Assembly (NCBI GenBank): GCA_041398565.1
Contig: JAWKUN010000002.1
Coordinates: 434,001 to 498,000 of the forward strand
Reading direction: 5' to 3'
From: DATGPD01 sp041398565
Lineage (GTDB): Bacteria; Planctomycetota; UBA1135; UBA2386
DNA: 64,000 bases
Within the stretch, counting starts at the first letter, position 1; the number at the start of each line of letters is the position of its first letter. Positions 34,766 to 43,454 of this stretch are shown piece by piece. The position numbers were made by a program, and so were the translations under genes. The notes beneath the pieces were generated by a model. The model worked only from the letters and a program-made list of their open reading frames with translations. It searched no databases and was not told where the DNA came from.

Positions 34766-35343
34766 CCGTGCTCTCCCTCTCGCAGCGGCGTCAACCAGTA
34801 GCGCAGCTTCTCCAACCCGCGGTAGTAGCGACTCTTCACTGTCGCCAATGGTACTTGGTCCCGGTCCGCGATCTCCTCGAAGGTGAGGTCGTCGAAGTGC
34901 TTGGACCGCACCACCACGGCCTCGTCTCGGGTCAAGCGGTCGATGCTGCTGTACACCCGCTCGACGTCGACGGCGGGCGCGATGTCCGGACCGACCAACT
35001 CGGCCTCGTCGACCGGGCGCGGCGCGCGACGCTTGCGGCGGACGGCGTTGATCAGCTCGAACTCGCAAAAGCGGTAGACCCAACTCTCCAGAGCCGCCTG
35101 GCCGCGGAACTCCCCCAGCTGGGCCCACACCCGGGCGATCACCTCGTGGGCCGCCTCGAGGACATCTTCGTCGCCCAACGGCCTGCCCACGCGTGCGTTG
35201 CGCGCCGCCAGGATCCGCGGGACGCACTGCAACCGCCGACCGAGCTCGTGCAGGGCACGGTCGTCCCGGCGCAGGGCTCGCCGCACGAGATCGAGGTCGT
35301 CCGAGGCCAGGTTCATCGCCCGCAAGAGTCGGCCGTACTCCAT
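34762..35343 (-). CDS. ECF RNA polymerase sigma factor
   Basis: Encodes about 193 residues with sigma region 2 (DEDVLEAAHEVIARVWAQLGEFRGQAALESWVYRFCEFELINAVRRKRR) and region 4 (SSIDRLTRDEAVVVRSKHFDDLTFEEIADRDQVPLATVKSRYYRGLEKLRYWL). It heads an operon with the membrane anti-sigma and TPR-CHAT protease genes. The start is uncertain: ATG at 35343 is used, ATG at 35316 is equally possible, and the frame is open to 35514. A GGAAACC sequence at 35457-35451 on the coding strand resembles an ECF-type -35 and could mean autoregulation, but no matching -10 is clear. The thpR gene diverges from it. Confidence 0.87.
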   Translation of the reverse strand: MEYGRLLRAMNLASDDLDLVRRALRRDDRALHELGRRLQCVPRILAARNARVGRPLGDEDVLEAAHEVIARVWAQLGEFRGQAALESWVYRFCEFELINAVRRKRRAPRPVDEAELVGPDIAPAVDVERVYSSIDRLTRDEAVVVRSKHFDDLTFEEIADRDQVPLATVKSRYYRGLEKLRYWLTPLREGEHG

Positions 35344-35598
35344 CGCGATCTGGGCGGTGGCGCGAGCGGCGAGCCGCAGCGCCGGCACCAGATCCCGGGA
35401 GGGGGACTCCGGAACATAAGGGCGATCTTGGCTGCGGCCCACGATGGAGGGGTTTCCGAAGGCGGAATGCACGGGAAGTCGAATCGATCGGTGCGCGGTG
35501 GGCCGCCCCGGCACGCGCGAAAGACTCAGGATTCGGACGGAAGTTAGAGTTCGGTGCGGGTCGCGGCGGCTCGCTCGTCACCGGCACCCGCGTCCGAC

Positions 35599-36159
35599 AT
35601 GCCCTCGCCCTCCCGCCCCAACTGGTTCGTCGGTCTCCCGGTGCCGCCGCAGCGGTGGTTCGCCGAGAAGGTGCCGGCTCCGCCTCCCGGAATCCGCCGC
35701 TTCCATGCCGACGACCTGCACCTGACCGTGGCATTCCTCGGGCCGGTCGCCGAAGACCCCGCTCGCGCCGCCTTCGCAGCCATTCGCTGGCCGCTGCCGG
35801 CGCTGACGGTGACGCTGGGCCCCGTCGTTCCCATGGGCCGGCGCTACTCGGCGCTCTCCGCGCTGATCGAGCAGGGTCGCGCGGCGGTGGAAGCCGCCAT
35901 CGGCTGCGTCCGGGACGCCGCCTGCCTGGCCGCCGGCGCACCGTGCGAGACCAGGCCGCCGAAGGCGCATGTCACCGTGGCGCGTCCGCAGCGCCACGCC
36001 ACCGTGGCCGAGCGCGCCGCCGGCTTGCGCTGGGCGCAGCAAGTGGAGCTCGCCCGCGTGGAGTTCACCCTGGCGCGCGTCGCGCTCTACTCTTGGGCCG
36101 AGGACCGCCGCGAGCGCCAGTTCCGGATCGTCGACTGCCGCGACCTCGCCCCGAGCTGA
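35599..36159 (+). CDS. thpR: RNA 2',3'-cyclic phosphodiesterase
   Basis: Encodes 186 residues of the 2H phosphoesterase superfamily (LigT/ThpR). The two diagnostic HxT motifs are H41-L-T43 in DLHLTVAFLG and H124-V-T126 in AHVTVARP; the two histidines activate the nucleophile and protonate the leaving group in hydrolysis of 2',3'-cyclic phosphates at RNA ends. The beginning NWFVGLPVPPQ is typical of the family, which is why the ATG at 35599 is chosen over one 45 bases upstream. It is cytoplasmic, with no signal peptide. It converges with clpB 19 bases downstream and diverges from the CHAT-sigma operon. Its cellular role in bacteria is not well defined. Confidence 0.92.
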   Translation: MPSPSRPNWFVGLPVPPQRWFAEKVPAPPPGIRRFHADDLHLTVAFLGPVAEDPARAAFAAIRWPLPALTVTLGPVVPMGRRYSALSALIEQGRAAVEAAIGCVRDAACLAAGAPCETRPPKAHVTVARPQRHATVAERAAGLRWAQQVELARVEFTLARVALYSWAEDRRERQFRIVDCRDLAPS

Positions 36160-36178
36160 CGCGCCGACGCGCGGTCGG

Positions 36179-38806
36179 TTACACCGCCGCCGGCTCCGGC
36201 TGCTCGACGTGGAACACCAGCGCCTCCCCCTCGAGGCCGACCTCGACGTGGGCGCCATCGCGGATCTCGCCCGCGATGAGCTTGCGACCCAGCTTGGTCT
36301 CCAGTTCGCGCTGCAGGAAGCGCTTGAGCGGGCGCGCGCCGTAGACCGGGTCGTAGCCCTGCTTGGCGACGTGCTCGGCCGCAGCGTCGGTCAGCACGAC
36401 ATCGATCCGCCGCTCCGCCAGGCGCTTGCGCAGGTCGCCGAGGAGCAACCCGACGATGCGCTTGATCTCGGCCAACTGTAGGGGCTTGAACAGGACGATC
36501 TCATCGACGCGGTTCAGGAACTCCGGCCGGAAGTGCCGGCGCATCTCACCCATCACTGCCGCGCGAGCGCTCTCCTCGATGTCGCCGTCCCGGGTGATGC
36601 CCTCGAGCAGGTGCGGCGCGCCGATGTTGCTGGTCATGATGACGACGGTGTTCTTGAAGTCGACCGTGTGCCCCTGCGCATCGGTCACGCGTCCGTCGTC
36701 GAGGACCTGCAGCAGCACGTTGAACACGTCGTGGTGCGCCTTCTCGATCTCGTCGAACAAGATCACCGCGTACGGCTTGCGTCGCACCGCCTCGGTGAGC
36801 TGGCCACCCTCCTCGTAGCCGACGTAGCCGGGCGGCGCACCGATCAGGCGCGACACCGCGTGCCGCTCCATGTACTCGGACATGTCGATGCGGATCATGT
36901 TCTCCTCTGAGTCGAACAGCGCCTCCGCCAGGGTCTTGGCCAGCTCGGTCTTGCCGACTCCGGTCGGCCCGAGAAAGATGAACGAGCCGATCGGCCGGCG
37001 CGGGTCCTTGATGCCGGCGCGCGCGCGGATGACCGCGTCGGTGACCAGATCGACCGCCTCGTCCTGGCCGACGACACGCTGGTGCAGGATCTCGTCGAGC
37101 TTGAGCAGCTTCTCGCGCTCGCCCTCGACCAGACGCGACACCGGAATGCCGGTCCAGCGCGCCACGATCTGCGCGATCTCCTCTTCGGTGACCTCCTCGC
37201 GCAGGAGCGCCGACGCCCCCTGCTTCTCGTGCAGCTTCTGCTCCTCGTAGGCCAGCATCTTCTCGGCCTGCGGGATCTCGCCGTGCTTCAGCTCGGCGGC
37301 ACGCTCGAGGTCGTAGCGACGCTCCGCCGCCTCGAGCTGCTGGCGCAGTCCCTCGAGCTTGGCGCGCAGGTCGCGCACCACGCCGATGGCCGCCTTCTCG
37401 CTGTCGTACTGCGCGCGCATCGCCGTCTGCTGCGCCCGCAGGTCGGCCAGATCCCGGCGCAGGTCGGCGAGGCGCGCCTGGCTGGCCTTGTCCTTCTCCT
37501 TGCCGAGGGCTTGCTCCTCGATCTCGAGCTGCATGACGCGGCGGGACACCGCGTCGAGTTCGGCCGGCATCGAGTCGATCTCGGTGCGGATCAGCGCGCA
37601 CGCCTCGTCGACGAGGTCGATCGCCTTGTCGGGCAAGAAGCGGTCGCTGATGTAGCGGTGCGACAGGGTCGCCGCCGACACCAGGGCGGCATCCTGGATG
37701 CGCACCCCGTGGTGCGCTTCGAAGCGCTGGCGCAACCCGCGCAGGATCGAGATGGTGTCGGGCACGTCAGGCTGCTCGACCAAGACGGGTTGGAAACGTC
37801 GCTCGAGAGCCGCGTCCTTCTCGATGTGCTTGCGGTACTCGTCGAGCGTGGTCGCGCCGATGCAGTGCAGCTCGCCGCGCGCCAACATCGGCTTGAGCAG
37901 GTTGCCGGCGTCCATCGCGCCCTCGGCCTTGCCGGCGCCGACGATGGTGTGCAGTTCGTCGATGAACAGGATGATGCGACCCTGGCTCTCCTTGACCTCC
38001 TTGAGCACGGCCTTCAAGCGCTCCTCGAACTCGCCGCGGTACTTGGCTCCAGCGATGAGCGCCCCCATGTCGAGCGAGAACACCGTCTTGTCGCGCAGGC
38101 CCTCCGGCACGTCGCCGCGCACGATCCGCTGCGCCAAGCCCTCGGCGATCGCCGTCTTGCCCACCCCCGGTTCGCCGATCAGCACGGGGTTGTTCTTGGT
38201 CTTGCGGCTGAGAATGCGGATGACCCGCCTGATCTCCTCGTCGCGGCCGATGACCGGATCGAGCTTGTTCTTGCGCGCCGCGTCGACGAGGTCGACGCCG
38301 TACCGCTGCAGGGCCTCGTAGGTGTCTTCCGGGTTGGCGCTGGTGACCCGCTGGCTGCCGCGGACTTCCTTCAGCGCGTTGAGGAAGCGGGCCTCGTCGA
38401 CACCGAACTGCGCCAGGACCCGGCCGGCGGGCGTGCCCTTGCCCTCGGCGAGGATGGCCATCATGACGTGCTCGACCGACACGAAGTCGTCCCGCATCTG
38501 CTTGGCGCGCTTTTCCGCCTCGACCAACGCCTTGGACAGACGCTGGGTGAGGTAGACCTTGCCCGCCTCGAACCCCGGGCCCGACACCTTGGGCAGCTTG
38601 TTCAACTCGCCGCGGACCGCCTGCAGGATCGAGTCGGCGGGGACGTCCATGCGCTTGAGCAGGCGCGGCACCAGGCCCTCTTCCTGCTGCATGAGCGCCA
38701 CCAACGCATGCTCGACGTCGACCGCCTGGTGGCCGAGCTCCACCGCCAGCGCTTGCGCCGCGGCCAGGGCTTCCTGCGACTTCTGGGTGAAACGACTGAG
38801 ATCCAT
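36179..38806 (-). CDS. clpB: ATP-dependent disaggregase ClpB
   Basis: Encodes 875 residues, the usual ClpB length. In order: Clp_N repeats (MDLSRFTQKSQEALAAAQALA..., to about 145), first AAA+ domain (Walker A GEPGVGKT, Walker B IILFIDELHTIVGAG), the long M-domain coiled coil (about 410-530), second AAA+ domain (GPTGVGKT, VILFDEIEKAH) and the C-terminal small domain. ClpB threads aggregated proteins through its hexameric pore with DnaK/DnaJ. The ATG at 38806 has an ideal Shine-Dalgarno GGAGG seven bases upstream. A cluster of TGCCA/TGGCA half-sites lies 180-220 bases upstream and may be regulatory; no CIRCE element is seen. Confidence 0.97.
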   Translation of the reverse strand: MDLSRFTQKSQEALAAAQALAVELGHQAVDVEHALVALMQQEEGLVPRLLKRMDVPADSILQAVRGELNKLPKVSGPGFEAGKVYLTQRLSKALVEAEKRAKQMRDDFVSVEHVMMAILAEGKGTPAGRVLAQFGVDEARFLNALKEVRGSQRVTSANPEDTYEALQRYGVDLVDAARKNKLDPVIGRDEEIRRVIRILSRKTKNNPVLIGEPGVGKTAIAEGLAQRIVRGDVPEGLRDKTVFSLDMGALIAGAKYRGEFEERLKAVLKEVKESQGRIILFIDELHTIVGAGKAEGAMDAGNLLKPMLARGELHCIGATTLDEYRKHIEKDAALERRFQPVLVEQPDVPDTISILRGLRQRFEAHHGVRIQDAALVSAATLSHRYISDRFLPDKAIDLVDEACALIRTEIDSMPAELDAVSRRVMQLEIEEQALGKEKDKASQARLADLRRDLADLRAQQTAMRAQYDSEKAAIGVVRDLRAKLEGLRQQLEAAERRYDLERAAELKHGEIPQAEKMLAYEEQKLHEKQGASALLREEVTEEEIAQIVARWTGIPVSRLVEGEREKLLKLDEILHQRVVGQDEAVDLVTDAVIRARAGIKDPRRPIGSFIFLGPTGVGKTELAKTLAEALFDSEENMIRIDMSEYMERHAVSRLIGAPPGYVGYEEGGQLTEAVRRKPYAVILFDEIEKAHHDVFNVLLQVLDDGRVTDAQGHTVDFKNTVVIMTSNIGAPHLLEGITRDGDIEESARAAVMGEMRRHFRPEFLNRVDEIVLFKPLQLAEIKRIVGLLLGDLRKRLAERRIDVVLTDAAAEHVAKQGYDPVYGARPLKRFLQRELETKLGRKLIAGEIRDGAHVEVGLEGEALVFHVEQPEPAAV

Positions 38807-38980
38807 GCGCTTGCCTCCGGTTGTCGCCGCCGCGGGAGCTGCCAGACGCACCCCGTCGGCGGTCACGTGAACATCAACGCGCGCGCTCGGTGCGCGCATT
38901 CGCTTCGACGTGTGCACAGAGCGTGCCAAGCGCACGATGGCCGGCTCGGCCGCCCCGCGCGCGGTCAGGAGCCGCCCGCG

Positions 38981-39025
38981 CTGCCATGTTGGCAGAAGAG
39001 TGCCAAGACGACGCGCGCCATGGCA
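38981..39025. promoter_or_regulatory. Cluster of TGCCA/TGGCA inverted repeats upstream of clpB
   Basis: CTGCCATGTTGGCAG (38981-38995) is a perfect 6-bp palindrome with a 3-base spacer. A further TGCCA at 39001 and the palindrome GCCATGGC at 39018 follow on similar spacing. It is 175-220 bases upstream of clpB and after the prepilin-like operon's last stop. It could be an operator for clpB or a processing/termination site. Confidence 0.3.
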
Positions 39026-39084
39026 GAGGCGCTACGGAAGGTGGACCAGGCCGGCCGAGCCGGCGGCGCCACCGTCGGACCACC

Positions 39085-40068
39085 CTACTCCTGGCGGAAG
39101 GACACCTGGCGCATGCTGGTGCCCACGGCGAACTCGCGCCGGAGTCGCCCGCCGTTGACCACCACGAGGCGAACGAGCAGCAGGTCGCCCGAGCCGTCGC
39201 CATCGCGCTTCACCTCGAAGCCGCCGGGGAAGTCGCCGCTGGCGTTGGCGAACAGGGGCACCTGCGCGCCGGCCGTGGCGTTGCTGGCGATCCCGACGTG
39301 GCGCGTGGCAAGGATGCCGGCCTCGCTCGCCGCGCGGTCGGGAGGCAGCAGCTCGCCGGCCACCATCGGCTGGACCGTGCCGTCGGCGCGGCAGTGGACG
39401 AAGGCCACGTCCGCCGCGCTCGCCGGGTCCCAAGCGTACGAAACTCCGAGCGCCACCAGCCCGCTGACCAAACGCTGCTGGCTCGCGGGGTCGGCCACTG
39501 CCAGGACGTCCGCGCGACGCGCGACGAGGCCGCTGCTCCACCGCGCCAGGTCGACACCAGTCTCCGGGCCGGTGTGCAGGTACCAGGCGACGAAACGGAA
39601 CGTATCGGCCCGGCGCAGGTCGCCGCTCGCGTCGGCCGAGATGTCGACCGTCACCGACTTCTCCTTGCGCACCAGCAAGAGCAGGTTGCCGGTCTCGTTC
39701 GTGCCCGCTGGATCGTGCTCGAACGAGCCGACCATCGTCGCCGTCGGCATCCGACTCCCCGCCAGCATCGACGACCCGCGCAGGATCGAGGCGAGGTCGA
39801 GGCGCGCCAGGTAGGCGCGGCCGTAGTCGTTGTCGCCGAAGACGCGCACGGCGTAGCTGGCGTCGGCCTCCACCAGCGACGCGATGCGCTCCGCCAGGGA
39901 GTTCACTCTCGTCTGGCTGCGCATCGAGGTCTGCGCCGATGTCAGGCCGCGGATCGCCTGGGCGATGACGGCGGACATCACCACGAGCACGATCGCGACC
40001 ATGCTCATCTCGACCAGGGAGAAGCCGCGCTCGCCCGCCCGGATTCGATCGCTGCCGGCGGCCGTCAT
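39085..40068 (-). CDS. Prepilin-like protein, PilW/GspJ type
   Basis: Encodes 327 residues with a type IV prepilin N-terminus: basic leader ending G, then FSLVEMSMVAIVLVVMSAVIAQ, with Glu at +5 of the mature protein. The peptidase cleaves before Phe and the helix anchors or assembles the subunit. The C-terminal globular part (KSVTVDISADASGDLRRADTFRFVAWYL...) is beta-rich. A minor pilin or pseudopilin role is inferred. The ATG overlaps the stop of the upstream giant prepilin-like gene by four bases (ATGA), and that gene in turn overlaps the first, so all three form one tightly coupled operon. No pilus ATPase or secretin gene is in the window. Confidence 0.82.
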   Translation of the reverse strand: MTAAGSDRIRAGERGFSLVEMSMVAIVLVVMSAVIAQAIRGLTSAQTSMRSQTRVNSLAERIASLVEADASYAVRVFGDNDYGRAYLARLDLASILRGSSMLAGSRMPTATMVGSFEHDPAGTNETGNLLLLVRKEKSVTVDISADASGDLRRADTFRFVAWYLHTGPETGVDLARWSSGLVARRADVLAVADPASQQRLVSGLVALGVSYAWDPASAADVAFVHCRADGTVQPMVAGELLPPDRAASEAGILATRHVGIASNATAGAQVPLFANASGDFPGGFEVKRDGDGSGDLLLVRLVVVNGGRLRREFAVGTSMRQVSFRQE

Positions 40069-43000
40069 CGCTTGACCCTGACGAGGACCTCGTGGTGGGC
40101 CACGTGCACCCCCACGTCGCTGCGGAAGCAATCGACCCGCAGGAAGTAGCGGCCGGCCGGGAAGCGGTCGCTCGGCATCGACAGCAGGTAGGACTCGCTG
40201 CCGAGGCCGGAGTCGGCCAAGCGCAGGAGCGCGCTCGCCGGACGCTCGCCCGCCTGGGCGACGCTGCCATCGACGACGTAGCGGTACTCGCTGCTGTCCT
40301 CGGCCCGGTAGGTGAGGACGTATTCGAGTCCGAACTCCGACCCGCTCCAACTGCTCGGGTAGCGCTCCGTGTACGGCTGCCCGTCGAAGCGGACGAAGGA
40401 CGTCGACCACTTCATCGCTTCGGTGGTCGGCTTGTCCAACGCAGTTGCCGGAGACGGCAGGTCGATGCGGACCGTCGGCAGCTCGCCCACGTCGTCGCTG
40501 CGGTCGGGCTCGCCCGCCACCATCAGTCCGCGCAGGCCGAAGGCGACGGCCTTGGCCATGAGCGCGCGCTGCTCCTCGGGGCCGGCCGGAGTGTCGGCTA
40601 AGGGCACCAGGAACGCCACCTTGGCCGACGAACCCTGTTCGGCGAGACGGATCACGCCAGCACCGAGGTCGCCGGTGGGCGCCGCCGTGAACGCCTCGAG
40701 CAGAGTCGCCGTCTGGGTCGGGACCTCGGCCGCGTAGGGCCGCTGCGGCAGAGCCGCGCCGAGGCTCCCCGACAGTGTGCAGCCGAGACCCGACGTGGCC
40801 GCCGACGGGATCGACACACCCACGGCTCGCACGAACGACAGAGCCGACTCGGTGAGCGGAAGCGAGCTGCTCGCCTTGCCGCCGAACTGGGTGAACGTCG
40901 ACGTGTCGGAGTCCGTCCACAGGAGGCTCGCAGCGCCGAGGTCGGCGAGGGTCGAGTCCGCGAACCAGTCCCACGCGGTTCCGCGCGGCAGGCTCGGGTG
41001 CTTGGCGGTGCCGGTCAAGGCGTGCCGGAAGCCAGCTTGCGTAGCCAGGTTGCCGTCGGCCTGGTAGGCCGGCCAAGCAACGTCGGGCGCGAGCTCGCCC
41101 AACCATGGCAGCGCCAGGAACCCCGCCGTCGACACGATCGCGGCGCGCTCCCCCGCGGGCGCGACGATGGACATGGAGCCGCCGGCGGCGCTCGCCGACA
41201 GATCGTCGAGGTAGAACTGCGGCGTCGACTGGCCGTAGAGCTCGCCGTGGACGGCGATCGCCGCCGGGGTCGCCGTCGACGCATCGCCGGGCAGGAACAC
41301 CTCGCCACCCAGCAGGACCCGCGCGGCGAGCGCGCCGCCCGGGTTGACCAACACCGCGTGCGTCCGCTGCAGGGCTTCGCGCCAAACCTGCATGATGCGC
41401 GGCACGTCCTCCACGGTGCCGCGGCCGAAGCCGTCGCGCAGGCGCGCCGTGTCGAGCGCCGTCCACTGCCCCCGCACGTCGGCGGTGGCGTCGCGCAGGT
41501 CGTCGAACCACCAGTTGTAGCCGTGCTCGAAGCTCGCGCCCGCGACGCACAGGTCGATGTAGGGGTTGTGCCGCGGGTCGCCGAGGATCTGGTAACGCTC
41601 GGTGGCCGGCACGTCGGACGCACTCGGCGTCCACCACGCGTAGGTCGTCGAGATGTTCTGCGGTTGGTGCGGCGTCGGCCACATGGCCCCGGTGGTGGTG
41701 TCCGTGCCGATGCGCGTCGCCGCCGTCACCACGGCGCTCTGACCGAAGACGCTGGCGAGCCCCGCCGACGACACCCGGATGCGCCAGCGCGCGGTGTTCT
41801 TGGCGATCGGCAGCACCGAGGCGTTGGTCATCGCGTAGAAGCCGCCGATGTCCTGGACCGGCGAGGGGACGTATTCCCTGCCGTAGAGGCGGGCGAGCGG
41901 TGCGATGCCGGCGCCGAGCTCGGTGGCGCAGACCAGCGGCGTGTTGTAGAGGCGCACGAAAGTGTGCGGCACCGGGTCGTCGGTGTAGCCCACCTCGTAG
42001 TTGACCTCGAACGGCGCGTGCGACTCCGAGTGCTCGGCGACGGCGCCGCCGAAGCTGTAGCGCCGATCCATTGCCAGCCCGGTGCCGACCTCGCCGCTCT
42101 GGATGTCGACGCCGCCGACCTGCGCGTCCACCACCAGCGACGCGCGGAAGTCGCCGCCGAAGATCTGCACGGTGATCGGGTCGGTCAACACCGTGGGCCC
42201 GGTGTCGGGATCGGACTTGTAGGCGTACACGCGGAACTCGACCGGGGTCGTTCCCGAGCTCGGCGTGTGCAGCTGCGCCGGGTGCGTCACGACGCGTACC
42301 CCCGGGTGCCCCTCGGGGTCGCGCGCCGCGTCGGCGTAGTTGCGCAGCGGCGGGAACGGCAGCCCCTCCCCGTGCAGGTTGAGCAGGATGGCCGTCTCGT
42401 AGCGCGCGGGGTTCTCGCACATGTCCGCCAGCAAGACCTGCAAGGGCGGCTCGTCTTCCTTGTCGAGCCCGGCAGCCACCCGCGCGGCGAAGATGGCCCG
42501 CGCCTCGGGCGTGCGCACGCAGTGGTTGAAACGGTCGGCGACGGCGTGGGGGAACGGGTTCGTGTCGGCGTCGAAGTCGTGCAGCACGCCAGCCTCGGTG
42601 CGCACTCGCCCGCCGAACAGCTCGGCGGCGTAGAGGCGGCTGTACGGAGCCGTCGCCCCCAGCTTGCCTGGGTACCAGTATGTCCAAGGCGCCGCGACGT
42701 CCGCCGCCTGAGCTTCGTTGACGTAGGGCACGTAGCACGGGTCGCGGCCGTAGCCCATCGACGTGATCCAGTGCACGCGCACGCGCAGGTTCGGGTTGGT
42801 GCCCTCGATCTCGCTGACCATGCTCGCCAACTGGGCGCGCAGCTCGGGCAGCGGCCGCCAGGTCGACGGTGCTTCGGCGATCGCCAGCGCGTATACGTCG
42901 TACTCCTGCACGACCGGCTCGGCGCGAATGGTGACGCTGAGCACTCCCGAGGCCAAGGCCGCCAGCGTGCGGTGGCCGCTGGCATCGGCGCGGAACATGC

Positions 43001-43454
43001 GCACCCGCACGAAGCGGCTGTGCTCCACGCCCTCGATCGGCTCGACGCTGATGGCGCGGAACCACTGCCAGGCGCCGCTGCCGTGCGCGCTGTTCCCCGA
43101 CATGATGTGGTCGGGCTCTTCCACGAACCGGGTGGTGAGGAAGGGGTTCGGCTCGGTATCGCCGACAGCCTCGAGCTTCTCGGGCGTGTCGATCACGCCG
43201 CTGTCGACCGATGCCTGCAGCTCGGCGAGCATGCCCGACGCCTTGTGGAACGCGAACTGCGTCTCGGCGTCGATGTTGAACTCGCGCAGCGTCACCGTGA
43301 CCTGCTGCACCTGGATCATCACCGCCACCCCGACGATGGCGATGGCGAACAGGAGCTCGACCATGCTCGTGCCGCGCATGTGCGGCAGGCGGTGTGCCGC
43401 CTCCGTCTGCCGAGCCTCGGACCCCTCGCACTGCGATCGTGTCGTTGACCTCAT
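40065..43454 (-). CDS. Giant prepilin-like protein, 1129 residues
   Basis: The protein begins with a 28-residue leader ending in Gly, then TSMVELLFAIAIVGVAVMIQ, a prepilin signature with Glu at +5 (PilV-like). Typical minor pilins are 150-350 residues; this one carries about 1080 residues of extracytoplasmic sequence. Visible features include beta-rich segments, a DTGPTVLTDPITVQIFGGDFRASLVV region, several Trp/Tyr-rich stretches (YNWWFDDLRDATADVRGQW), and a C-terminal beta-sandwich-like end (GRYFLRVDCFRSDVGVHVAHHEVLVRVKR). I recognise no enzyme domain in the passenger. The first ATG at 43454 is supported by the ATGA overlap with the upstream gene. It may be a tip adhesin or cargo of a type IV pilus or type II secretion pseudopilus (inference). 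Confidence 0.82.
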   Translation of the reverse strand: MRSTTRSQCEGSEARQTEAAHRLPHMRGTSMVELLFAIAIVGVAVMIQVQQVTVTLREFNIDAETQFAFHKASGMLAELQASVDSGVIDTPEKLEAVGDTEPNPFLTTRFVEEPDHIMSGNSAHGSGAWQWFRAISVEPIEGVEHSRFVRVRMFRADASGHRTLAALASGVLSVTIRAEPVVQEYDVYALAIAEAPSTWRPLPELRAQLASMVSEIEGTNPNLRVRVHWITSMGYGRDPCYVPYVNEAQAADVAAPWTYWYPGKLGATAPYSRLYAAELFGGRVRTEAGVLHDFDADTNPFPHAVADRFNHCVRTPEARAIFAARVAAGLDKEDEPPLQVLLADMCENPARYETAILLNLHGEGLPFPPLRNYADAARDPEGHPGVRVVTHPAQLHTPSSGTTPVEFRVYAYKSDPDTGPTVLTDPITVQIFGGDFRASLVVDAQVGGVDIQSGEVGTGLAMDRRYSFGGAVAEHSESHAPFEVNYEVGYTDDPVPHTFVRLYNTPLVCATELGAGIAPLARLYGREYVPSPVQDIGGFYAMTNASVLPIAKNTARWRIRVSSAGLASVFGQSAVVTAATRIGTDTTTGAMWPTPHQPQNISTTYAWWTPSASDVPATERYQILGDPRHNPYIDLCVAGASFEHGYNWWFDDLRDATADVRGQWTALDTARLRDGFGRGTVEDVPRIMQVWREALQRTHAVLVNPGGALAARVLLGGEVFLPGDASTATPAAIAVHGELYGQSTPQFYLDDLSASAAGGSMSIVAPAGERAAIVSTAGFLALPWLGELAPDVAWPAYQADGNLATQAGFRHALTGTAKHPSLPRGTAWDWFADSTLADLGAASLLWTDSDTSTFTQFGGKASSSLPLTESALSFVRAVGVSIPSAATSGLGCTLSGSLGAALPQRPYAAEVPTQTATLLEAFTAAPTGDLGAGVIRLAEQGSSAKVAFLVPLADTPAGPEEQRALMAKAVAFGLRGLMVAGEPDRSDDVGELPTVRIDLPSPATALDKPTTEAMKWSTSFVRFDGQPYTERYPSSWSGSEFGLEYVLTYRAEDSSEYRYVVDGSVAQAGERPASALLRLADSGLGSESYLLSMPSDRFPAGRYFLRVDCFRSDVGVHVAHHEVLVRVKR

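Noticed and set aside
35451..35457. ECF-type -35 (GGAAACC) upstream of the CHAT-operon sigma gene
   Set aside because: No matching -10 at 16-17 bases; mentioned only as a weak possibility of autoregulation.
38985..39010. Sigma-54-like GG/GC promoter on the minus strand upstream of clpB
   Set aside because: Spacing between the GG and GC elements is nine, not ten, bases, and the sequence is better explained by the palindrome.
40998..43448. 816-codon plus-strand open frame opposite the giant prepilin-like gene
   Set aside because: The minus strand has the prepilin leader, ATGA overlaps and natural composition; the plus-strand translation is Arg/His/Val-rich without motifs.
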